NCBI GenBank assembly: GCA_029432775.1
Contig: JAROAZ010000020.1
Coordinates: forward strand, 52,542 to 116,541
Source of the DNA: Pontiellaceae bacterium B12227
Lineage (GTDB): Bacteria; Verrucomicrobiota; Kiritimatiellia; Kiritimatiellales; Pontiellaceae
Direction of reading: 5' to 3'
DNA: 64,000 nucleotides
Numbering within the stretch: the first letter of the stretch is position 1; each line of letters starts with the position of its first letter. Below, one piece after another: positions 17,975 through 25,776 of this stretch. The position numbers and the translations under genes were made by a program. The notes beneath the pieces are model-generated. The model did no database searches. It was not told the origin of the DNA and worked only from the letters and a program-made list of their open reading frames with translations.

Positions 17975-20503
17975 ATGAAATATATCTATCTAACCGTTCT
18001 CATGCTGGCAGCCCCCCTGGCCGGGCATGCCGCCGCTTCCCTGGAGAGGGAAACTGATTTTAACTTCGGCTGGAAATTCCATCTGCAGGCCGACACCAAT
18101 AGAAACACACGGTTCCCTCCACTGAACGATTCCGACTGGCGCAATGTCCGCCTGCCACACGACTGGAGCGTGGAGCACTCGTTCAGCAAAGAGCTCGAAG
18201 GATGCACCGGCTATCTTCCCGGCGGCATCGGCTGGTATCAGAAGCATTTCCAGACTCCGGAAAACAGCGAAAAGAAACGGACCCTCGTTCTGTTCGACGG
18301 CGTGTATAACAACGCCGTCTTCTGGCTCAACGGAAAAAGGCTCGGCGAAAACCCGTATGGCTATTCCCCTGTGCACTTCGACCTGACCGAATTTCTGAAT
18401 GCCGCAGGAACAGACAATGTTTTAACTGTATTTGTGGATCACTCCCGCTATGCCGACAGCCGCTGGTATACCGGTAGCGGCATCTACCGAAACGTAAAGC
18501 TGATCACCGTCAACGAGCTTCATATTCCCATTTGGGGCACCTATCTCACAACCCCCGAAATCTCTAAAGAGCAGGCCTCGGTTAAACTTGAAACCAACGT
18601 AGTGAACACCGGAAAACGGAAAAGCGTCTTCACCCTTTCAACCTGCTTAGTTGATGCAGCCGGACTCGTGGTTGCAGAACAGAAGAATCAGCTGAAGCTT
18701 GGAAAGAATAAAGAACAAACCTTTGAGCAGACCTTCGCGGTCATGCAGCCGAAACTCTGGAGTCCGGACTCCCCTTCCCTCTACAAAGCTGTCACCACCA
18801 TCGAACAGGATGGCAAAAAGGTCGATGAATACACCACCACCTTCGGTATCCGTAGTCTCAAGTTTGTGGCCGACGAAGGGTTCTATCTGAACGGCAAGCT
18901 CACCAACATCAAAGGAGCCTGCCTGCATCACGACGGAGGCCTCGTGGGCACTGCTGTACCCAAGGGCGTCTGGCGACGACGCCTTGCCGAACTGAAGGCG
19001 GGCGGTTGCAATGCCATTCGTTTTTCCCACAACCCTTTTTCTGAAGAGTTCCTCGACCTGTGCGATGAAATGGGATTCCTCGTACAGAACGAATTTTTCG
19101 ATGAGTGGGACTATGCCAAAGACAAGCGGCAGAACTATCACGACCGGCACGATGATTACATTACCAGAGGGTATGTGGAACACTTCCAGGAATGGGCACA
19201 GAGCGATCTGGAGCGCACCATGCTGCGCGACCGCAACCATCCCTCCATCTTTCAATGGAGCCTCGGCAACGAAATTGAGTGGACCTATCTGCACTATCGC
19301 TATGTGACTGGCTTCTGGGAAGATCCCGATGATCCCCAGAACGCAGGGAAATTCTGGGGCAGCACGCCTAAGTTTTCTCCGGAAGAATTGAGGCAGCGCT
19401 ACGATGCCTCTCCGAAAGGGAAATTCATCATGGCCGATACCGCAAAGAAGCTGGCGGAATGGACCCGGGCACTGGATACCTCCCGCCCCGTTACCCAGAA
19501 CCTGATCATCCCTCAGATCAGCCACGTTAGCGGCGTGACCGACGTGCTCGACATTGCCGGTTACAGCTATCGCGGTGTTAACTTCGGCTGGGCGCAAAAG
19601 CATTTCCCGAACAAGCCCGTCACCTGCAACGAAGACGGCGGTAGCTGGGACGACTGGCGGCACGTCATTGAACGTCCGGGCGTCTTCAGCATCTACATGT
19701 GGACCGCCATTGCCTACATGGGCGAGTCCAACGAAAAGTGGCCGCAGAAATCATGGTATGGCGACATGCTCAACCTGGCCGGCTTTAAAAACCAGGGATG
19801 GAACCACTTTAAAAGCATCTGGGTGAATGAACCGCATATCTCCATTGGAACGCTGCCGTTGGCGGATTCCAAATTTAAGGCAGCGCCCTTTGGCGGGCCG
19901 CCCGTGGCCAAAAACTCAACGGCCTTCCGTTGGGGGGCTTCCAACATGCATTGGAATTATAAGCCCGGCGAAATGGTGCTCGTCGAAGTCTGCTCGAATC
20001 ACAGCATGGTAGAACTCTTCCTCAACGGGCGCTCGCTGGGAAGCCGCAGTATGTCGGAAAACGAAGACCGCCTCTTCCGCTGGGCCGTGCCCTTCGAAGC
20101 CGGAACGTTGACCGCCAAAGCCGGCTTTGAGGGAGCCGAGGTTTCGGCAGAATGGGTCACCGCATCTGAGCCGACGGCCTTCACCCTCACCACCGACAAA
20201 ACCGAGTTAAAGGCCGACGGTTATGATGTGGCCCACCTCGTGGTGCAGTTGGTCGATAAGGACGGCATTCCCGTGAAAACCGAAAACCGGGAAATCACAT
20301 TCAAGCTGAAGGGCGATGCCCGCATGCTCGGCGTGGATACCGGTGCCCAGACGAACGTTCAGGATTTTCAGTCCGATCACATCGTCACCGATAAGGGCCG
20401 ATGCCTGCTCATCGTTCAGTCCAACCGAAAAGCGAATAACATCGTCATTACCGCCCGCGCCGAAGGACTCGGTTCCCAGAGCACCGCCATTAAGGTTCAC
20501 TAA
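17975..20503 (+). CDS. Secreted GH2 beta-galactosidase-like enzyme 1
   Basis: 842 residues with signal peptide MKYIYLTVLMLAAPLAGHAA. GH2 order: sugar-binding domain (FGWKFHL, LPHDWSVEHSF, LPGGIGWYQKHF, FDGVYNNAVFWLNGKRLG), immunoglobulin-like domain, TIM barrel (GACLHHDGG, GGCNAIRFSHNPFSEEFLDLCDEMGF) and C-terminal beta domains. The acid/base is E433 in SLGNEIEW. The nucleophile is expected at E553 in TCNEDGGSW, which departs from the usual T-E-x-G or T-E-N context. It would release beta-linked galactose from oligosaccharides made by the endo-enzymes; true sugar specificity is open. A related GH2 is encoded at 56845. Confidence 0.85.
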   Translation: MKYIYLTVLMLAAPLAGHAAASLERETDFNFGWKFHLQADTNRNTRFPPLNDSDWRNVRLPHDWSVEHSFSKELEGCTGYLPGGIGWYQKHFQTPENSEKKRTLVLFDGVYNNAVFWLNGKRLGENPYGYSPVHFDLTEFLNAAGTDNVLTVFVDHSRYADSRWYTGSGIYRNVKLITVNELHIPIWGTYLTTPEISKEQASVKLETNVVNTGKRKSVFTLSTCLVDAAGLVVAEQKNQLKLGKNKEQTFEQTFAVMQPKLWSPDSPSLYKAVTTIEQDGKKVDEYTTTFGIRSLKFVADEGFYLNGKLTNIKGACLHHDGGLVGTAVPKGVWRRRLAELKAGGCNAIRFSHNPFSEEFLDLCDEMGFLVQNEFFDEWDYAKDKRQNYHDRHDDYITRGYVEHFQEWAQSDLERTMLRDRNHPSIFQWSLGNEIEWTYLHYRYVTGFWEDPDDPQNAGKFWGSTPKFSPEELRQRYDASPKGKFIMADTAKKLAEWTRALDTSRPVTQNLIIPQISHVSGVTDVLDIAGYSYRGVNFGWAQKHFPNKPVTCNEDGGSWDDWRHVIERPGVFSIYMWTAIAYMGESNEKWPQKSWYGDMLNLAGFKNQGWNHFKSIWVNEPHISIGTLPLADSKFKAAPFGGPPVAKNSTAFRWGASNMHWNYKPGEMVLVEVCSNHSMVELFLNGRSLGSRSMSENEDRLFRWAVPFEAGTLTAKAGFEGAEVSAEWVTASEPTAFTLTTDKTELKADGYDVAHLVVQLVDKDGIPVKTENREITFKLKGDARMLGVDTGAQTNVQDFQSDHIVTDKGRCLLIVQSNRKANNIVITARAEGLGSQSTAIKVH

Positions 20504-20546
20504 AAAAGATCTGTTCTGAACATAAAGCCCCCTCGATTATGGCGAA

Positions 20547-20581
20547 ATCGCATATTTTTAATGCGATCATGCATATATAAT
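20547..20581 (+). promoter_or_regulatory. Best copy of the shared palindromic box with TATAAT
   Basis: GGCGAA flank, then arms ATCGCAT and ATGCGAT separated by an AT-rich 7-nt centre (20547-20567), then 8 nt, then TATAAT at 20576-20581. The geometry matches the copy at 2381-2401. It lies 94 nt upstream of the PEP-CTERM gene at 20661 and probably is an operator overlapping the -35 region. Confidence 0.65.
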
Positions 20582-20660
20582 GTCTGGTCATTTTGAAGCA
20601 TTCTATTCGTCACGTTAGAGAAGTTATATTCTCGATATAACCAGAAAAAAGGATGAAGAA

Positions 20661-21476
20661 ATGAAAATATGGATTACAGCTGTTGCTGCGGTTGCCGCTA
20701 TTGGTGCTCATGCGATTACTTATGAATTCAACGAGACAGAATTCCAGACGATCGGGGATGGAAACAGCATAAACCAATCCTCCAGCTGGGGAGGCAACCC
20801 TGAAAATATTCTTGCCAACACAGCCACTACCGGCGAATTGCTCTTGAATACATCGGATTCCCAGTGGAGATATTCCCGGAATTCAGGAGATACATTCAGC
20901 ACAGCAAATCTCGGAGATATATTTGAATCATCAATCACATTCAAATTCACATCGACGGCAACAAATACGGCCGCAGGCGCTGGCTCTACGAGAACAAGCA
21001 AACGGCTTGTTGGTGTTGGTGGAGACGGAGGAGGAACAACCGCGGACGTCATGGGGTGGCTTTGCAGAAGCTGGGATAACTCCGACGATGGCAAGTATTC
21101 CCTTGGACTCACCGACAATGATGATAATAAAGTTATTTTCAATGGCACGGACATTGGGATTACCGGCCTGGGCAATGACGTTAGTGACTCACTGAAACTA
21201 ACCACCACCTTAACTCGGGGCACGACTGGATGGGACCTTCTGACGGTCTTGGAGAATATAGACAGCTCCTTTACGACCAGTTATTCAGCCAATGGTATCG
21301 GGGATTTAACGGACACACTCGTTGGAGCAGTGGCGGGAGGTCAGAATGATGCTAATTCCGTAACTATGGATCGCACTGTTTCACAGATGACCGTTATTCC
21401 GGAACCGGCAACGCTGGGACTGATTACCGCCTTTGGTGGCGGCATCCTGATTATCCGCAGACGTTTCATGATCTAG
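20661..21476 (+). CDS. PEP-CTERM sorted secreted protein 2
   Basis: 271 residues. Signal peptide MKIWITAVAAVAAIGAHA, a beta-rich Ser/Thr/Asn-rich body that may be a jelly-roll (YEFNETEFQTIGDGNSINQS onward), and a PEP-CTERM tail: IPEPATLGL, hydrophobic ITAFGGGILII, then RRRFMI. It is preceded by AAAAAAGGATG. The tail and the 3' untranslated hairpin closely match those of the 17156 gene. It is likely co-regulated with the downstream carrageenase-like gene because both follow a copy of the same box. Its molecular role is unknown. Confidence 0.82.
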   Translation: MKIWITAVAAVAAIGAHAITYEFNETEFQTIGDGNSINQSSSWGGNPENILANTATTGELLLNTSDSQWRYSRNSGDTFSTANLGDIFESSITFKFTSTATNTAAGAGSTRTSKRLVGVGGDGGGTTADVMGWLCRSWDNSDDGKYSLGLTDNDDNKVIFNGTDIGITGLGNDVSDSLKLTTTLTRGTTGWDLLTVLENIDSSFTTSYSANGIGDLTDTLVGAVAGGQNDANSVTMDRTVSQMTVIPEPATLGLITAFGGGILIIRRRFMI

Positions 21477-21522
21477 TCATCCACATATTTAAAACGGGCA
21501 TCTTGTTGGGTTCCTGTTTTCA

Positions 21523-21563
21523 ACGGCGCGTGGTTTCCTCCTCTTTTCCACGCGCCGTTTTTT
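21523..21563 (+). terminator. Rho-independent terminator after PEP-CTERM gene 2
   Basis: Perfect 11-bp stem ACGGCGCGTGG with CCACGCGCCGT (21523-21533 and 21548-21558), loop TTTCCTCCTCTTTT, then T-run. It is nearly the same design as the terminator at 17862. Confidence 0.92.
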
Positions 21564-21571
21564 ATGGCGAA

Positions 21572-21592
21572 ATAGCGTATATATTAAACGCA
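21572..21592 (+). promoter_or_regulatory. Degenerate copy of the shared palindromic box
   Basis: GGCGAA flank followed by ATAGCGT and an ACGC right arm around an AT-rich centre. It begins 9 nt after the preceding T-run and about 75 nt before the ATG at 21665. The -10 position is not conserved here. Confidence 0.4.
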
Positions 21593-21664
21593 GGAGTGCC
21601 CCCCTTTTACGTCCAATTCCTCTATTGTATTGCGTTCCTTTCGCAAACAATGAGGATCCATTTG

Positions 21665-24469
21665 ATGATGAACAGAAAACTCGCTTTAATAACCGCACTG
21701 GTGATTACTACGGGGGCGGCACTTGGCTCCGCCATCACCAGCATTGATACCGGCCATACCGTTTCCAAGGTTCGGACAGCACAGAAAAAAGGAAATACCT
21801 ACATCGTAGGCAGCGACTATCACGGCACCATTCTGGCCATTTCGCCCAAAGGTTCCATCGGCTGGAAAAACGAACTCTCCGGCTATATGAATCACGATGT
21901 CTGGTGCGCCGACATTCTGGGCGATTCCTCCGATGAGATTCTGGCGGCCAACGCCGACGGCTCACTCTACTGTCTTGATGCCTCAGGCCAACTGCTCTGG
22001 ACGTTCAAGCCCAACGATGCGCCGATGAATTCCGTCACTGTGGTGCACAAAGACAATACACCTTATGTCGTGTGCGGCGGCTACGACATGAACATCCACT
22101 ATCTCTCCGCCCAGGGCGAACTCATCAAGACGATCGACTCCAAGCTCTACTCTAAAGAAAAGCCGTGGGGGAAATCCTATAAGTCGCTACCGGAAAAAAA
22201 CAAACACGTCGCCAACTTTATCCGCCCGCTTCAACTGAAGAACGGAAAAGAAGCCCTGGTGGTGCACTCCGCCATCTGGAGCACCAGCGCGAGCGGCCAT
22301 CTCTACTGCTTCCAACCCCTGGAAGAAAAACCATTCACCAGCATTAAAGCCAAAGGCGGTGTCGGCGAACTGCGGGTGGTTGATCTCGACGGCGACGGAG
22401 CCGATGAAATCCTGACCGGCGCCACCTCTATGATTCAGGATGCACACGTCAGTTCGTTCGACATTCAGAGTGGCGAACAAAAACAGTTCTCACCGGCAAC
22501 GCTCCGCAAACAAATCGACCATTTCGGTTACCGAGTTGTGCAGCCGGAGCTTATCGGCACCGGCAAAAACAAATCACTGTTTGTGCTCTTCGGTTCAAAA
22601 ATCATGCTGCTTCCAACCGACCTGGACGAGGCCGACCCCAAAAGAACGGAAGTGCTGGCCAACCGCTTTGCATATAACGATATGTGGAAGGTCGAGGGAA
22701 AAAACCTCATCATCCTTGCCAGCGCCCAGAGCGGCGGGAGCTGCATTCACCTCATCAACCTCGATTCCAAAGATTGGAAAACTGCATATGCCAACCTGCA
22801 GCCGGTCGGTAACATTACGGACATCCTCAACAAAACCGCGGAAGCCCGTGGACAGCTCAAATCATTTAAAAAGCCGGCATGGGAAAAGGAGATTCCTGTC
22901 GTTACCTTCATGACCGACAGCCGCAAAGGCTCCGGCGGCCCCTACATCGAGGCCATCGAAAAGGCCGGATATAAAAGCCCGATCTTCCTCGGCGGAAAAC
23001 ACCTTCCGCGCGTAGAGAATGTGGACCGCTCAAACCTTGATCCCGTCTATCAGAAAAAACGCGACAAACGTAAAAAATATGTCCTGACCAGCGATGAAAT
23101 GACCAAAGAGCTGACCGACTGTTTTGAAAATGTCCCCGGCATCGCCTACTGGGGCGGTCATGGTAACGATCCCTACCAGACCAGCCTCGAAACCCAGAAA
23201 AAGGTTTTTGACTATGCCGAAAAGCACAACAAGAAAGTCGTTACCATCTACCCGGAACTGGAACAGCACGACGAACATTTTGCGTGGGTGCTGAAAAATC
23301 ATTTCTACCCGATGGCGGCACACGCCGGCAAAACCGGCAACAACATTTTCGTCCGTACCAAACACGCCTTCTGGAACGGCATCGTCTATATGCCCATGTG
23401 GTCCGGACTGCTGTCCGGCAAATATGCCGATGTCTTTGTTCCGGCGCTCGAAGAGACCACCGACAAATCCATGGAAATCAGCGTAGCGGCGCGCTTGGGC
23501 ATCTGGACCGCCGGTTCCGTCAACCAGTGGGGCGCGCGCTGCGCCCGCGACAACACCAGCTTCGACCGCACCCGCCAGCACTCGCATCAGGAACTTCCGA
23601 ACCATTTCCTGCGCCAGATGATCTACAACATTTCCTGCGGCGCCACTTATCTCAACAACTTTTCCGTCGACCAGAACTATATGTCCATCCTCTGGGAGCT
23701 CATTGCCAAAGGTGCGCTCTATGTCCCCGCCCGCAACGAGCTCGTCAGCCTCTCCCCGGTGCACGTCAGCATGCTTGAACCCGATGAACGCTTCCTCGAC
23801 ACCGGCAACAACGTTAAGTGGATGACCTTCTTCAATCAGGACGAGGAAGAGGCCAACCCGATGGTCTTCGGACGCCTCAACGGTTCCTGGCCCGGCGCAC
23901 CGAATACGGCATGGGATTTCTCGCGCTATGCCGCCGGCGTTTCCGAGCGTCGTCTGAACTATCTGCCGCCCTACTCCAATGGAGTGGTCATGCTCACCCC
24001 GCCGCAGGCCGGTGTGCATGCCGACACGGACGCACCACGCGGAAAACTGGAGGACAACCTCCACCCGATGTACAAGGGCCACCTGAAAGAATACATGACC
24101 GATGGCCGCAACTATGTTTCCACCGACGGCACCCGGACCTTCGCTGCGGATGAATATTACAAAACCATCGAAGCCGACATCAAAACAAGCGCACAATTGC
24201 TGCCGCTAACCGTCACGGGCGAAGTTGCCTGGGTCGCGGCTCAGTCCGCCCCGAACCACATCCGCCTCACGCTCATCGACGGCGGCTACATTAACCCGTC
24301 GCGCAAAACCGCCGCGGTAAACTTCCAACGATTGGAAGTCGCAAAAATGACCGACCTGCTCAGCGGGGAAACATTCGATCTCTCCGATCCGGCCGCAGTC
24401 AAAGTGGAAATCCCCACCGGGCTCTTCCGCTTCATCGACATCGAGCTCAAAACCCCGTTCGTCAAATAG
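21665..24469 (+). CDS. Secreted propeller enzyme, lambda-carrageenase-like (GH150), minimal paralogue 3
   Basis: About 934 residues, close to the size I recall for characterised lambda-carrageenases. Signal peptide MMNRKLALITALVITTGAAL, then directly the propeller (SIDTGHTVSKVRTAQ, ADILGDSSDEILAANADGS, VDLDGDGADEILTGA) and the putative catalytic half (YWGGHGNDPYQ, ALEETTDKSMEISVAARLG, WGARCARDNTSFDRTRQ, LPNHFLRQMIYN, WELIAKGALYVPARNE). It lacks the VQWG module and the tail found in the 8608 and 13158 paralogues, so it defines the core fold. The ATG at 21665 is preferred over 21503 because GAGG lies 9 nt upstream and the longer version would run through the preceding terminator. Confidence 0.68.
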   Translation: MMNRKLALITALVITTGAALGSAITSIDTGHTVSKVRTAQKKGNTYIVGSDYHGTILAISPKGSIGWKNELSGYMNHDVWCADILGDSSDEILAANADGSLYCLDASGQLLWTFKPNDAPMNSVTVVHKDNTPYVVCGGYDMNIHYLSAQGELIKTIDSKLYSKEKPWGKSYKSLPEKNKHVANFIRPLQLKNGKEALVVHSAIWSTSASGHLYCFQPLEEKPFTSIKAKGGVGELRVVDLDGDGADEILTGATSMIQDAHVSSFDIQSGEQKQFSPATLRKQIDHFGYRVVQPELIGTGKNKSLFVLFGSKIMLLPTDLDEADPKRTEVLANRFAYNDMWKVEGKNLIILASAQSGGSCIHLINLDSKDWKTAYANLQPVGNITDILNKTAEARGQLKSFKKPAWEKEIPVVTFMTDSRKGSGGPYIEAIEKAGYKSPIFLGGKHLPRVENVDRSNLDPVYQKKRDKRKKYVLTSDEMTKELTDCFENVPGIAYWGGHGNDPYQTSLETQKKVFDYAEKHNKKVVTIYPELEQHDEHFAWVLKNHFYPMAAHAGKTGNNIFVRTKHAFWNGIVYMPMWSGLLSGKYADVFVPALEETTDKSMEISVAARLGIWTAGSVNQWGARCARDNTSFDRTRQHSHQELPNHFLRQMIYNISCGATYLNNFSVDQNYMSILWELIAKGALYVPARNELVSLSPVHVSMLEPDERFLDTGNNVKWMTFFNQDEEEANPMVFGRLNGSWPGAPNTAWDFSRYAAGVSERRLNYLPPYSNGVVMLTPPQAGVHADTDAPRGKLEDNLHPMYKGHLKEYMTDGRNYVSTDGTRTFAADEYYKTIEADIKTSAQLLPLTVTGEVAWVAAQSAPNHIRLTLIDGGYINPSRKTAAVNFQRLEVAKMTDLLSGETFDLSDPAAVKVEIPTGLFRFIDIELKTPFVK

Positions 24470-24600
24470 CTCCAGTCGAATAGCGATGTAATCGCCGGCT
24501 TCACACTTCCAGGGCTTGGAACGCGTTGTTTGCACATAATAAAAGTCGACGCGATCAGAGGTATTGATAGGATTCATGGAATGCTTAACCAAGGAATCCT

Positions 24601-25776
24601 ATGATCGATAAAGACCGTGCAATGACTCACCTGATGGACCTGCTGGCCGTGGAAGGCCCGACGGGTCAGGAGTCGAAAGTGGTAGCCGCCATTTCCAGAA
24701 AACTGATCGCCGCCGGCTGTAAAAAGGCCTGGATTAAAACAGACGATGCTCACATACGGCTGGGCGACGGGTTTGAGGTCGGCAATCTGATCATAAAACT
24801 GCCCGGCACGGTTAAAGCGCCGCGTATTATGTTTTCGGCGCACATGGATACAGTTCCCCTCTGCAAAGGGGCGGTTCCGGTTATTCAGGGTAACCGTGTC
24901 GTAGCGGAGGGCAATACCGGTCTGGGCGGAGACGATCGCTCCGGCTGCGCGGCCATGGTGACGCTCTGCGAAACGATTCTGCAAAACAAACTCCCCCACC
25001 CGCCGATCACCTTTCTTTTCCCGATTGCGGAAGAAAACGGACTGCACGGTTCTCGCATGGTCCGCTTTACAGACCTTGGCAATCCGGCCATGGGCTTTAA
25101 TCTGGACGGTCAGTTCCCGAATGAGATTGTGATTGGTGCCATGAGTGCCGTGCGCTGGGAGGCAAAAATTAAAGGCATTTCCACCCACGCCGGTCTGGAA
25201 CCGCACAAAGGCATCTCCGCCGGCCTGATCGGATCGAAGGCGATGGCGCTGATTGCCGAAAAAGGCTACTTCGGAAAAATCATCAAGGGCAACCGCGTCG
25301 GCACCTCCAACCTGGGTTCTGTAAACGGCGGCGAGGCCAGCAATCAGGTGATGGACCAATGTATAATGACCGGCGAATGCCGCAGCCACAACCCGTCGTT
25401 CCTCAAGCAGATCGTTAAGGTCTATGAAGACAGCTTTTCCGCAGCGGCTCAAAGCGTGACGAACGACGCGGGCACAACCGGCACAGTGAAGTTTACAACC
25501 ATCTCCGACTACAACGCCTTTAAACTGAAAAAGTCGGAACCCTGCGTAAAAATTGCAGGCAAGGCCGTAGAAGCCGCCGGCAAAAAACCGAATCCGCTCG
25601 TAATGGATGCCGGGCTCGACGCCAACAACTTCAATGAAAAGGGCCTGCCGACGGTCACGCTGGGAACCGGTTCCCACAAGTTCCATCAAGTCGAGGAATA
25701 TGTGGAAATCAACGAATATCAAACCGCCTGCGAGGTCCTGCTGAACATCAGCCGCCTCTGCTGCCACCCAGCCTAG
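24601..25776 (+). CDS. M20-family peptidase, PepT-like
   Basis: 391 residues, no signal peptide, so cytoplasmic. Metal-binding and catalytic motifs of the M20 family are visible: FSAHMDTVP, GLGGDDRSGCAAM and PIAEENGLHGS, with a dimerisation-domain stretch around GISTHAGLEPHKGIS. The best guess is a tripeptidase/aminopeptidase of the PepT-like type that clears small peptides; other M20 activities cannot be excluded. The C-terminus DAGLDANNFNEKGLPTVTLG carries further expected active-site residues. The stop codon overlaps the stop of the convergent gene at 25773 through the shared bases CTAG. Confidence 0.82.
   Translation: MIDKDRAMTHLMDLLAVEGPTGQESKVVAAISRKLIAAGCKKAWIKTDDAHIRLGDGFEVGNLIIKLPGTVKAPRIMFSAHMDTVPLCKGAVPVIQGNRVVAEGNTGLGGDDRSGCAAMVTLCETILQNKLPHPPITFLFPIAEENGLHGSRMVRFTDLGNPAMGFNLDGQFPNEIVIGAMSAVRWEAKIKGISTHAGLEPHKGISAGLIGSKAMALIAEKGYFGKIIKGNRVGTSNLGSVNGGEASNQVMDQCIMTGECRSHNPSFLKQIVKVYEDSFSAAAQSVTNDAGTTGTVKFTTISDYNAFKLKKSEPCVKIAGKAVEAAGKKPNPLVMDAGLDANNFNEKGLPTVTLGTGSHKFHQVEEYVEINEYQTACEVLLNISRLCCHPA

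Noticed and set aside
19939..19956. TTCCAACATGCATTGGAA as a copy of the dispersed palindrome
   Set aside because: The arms match but the spacer is 6 nt, not 3, so it is left out of the count.
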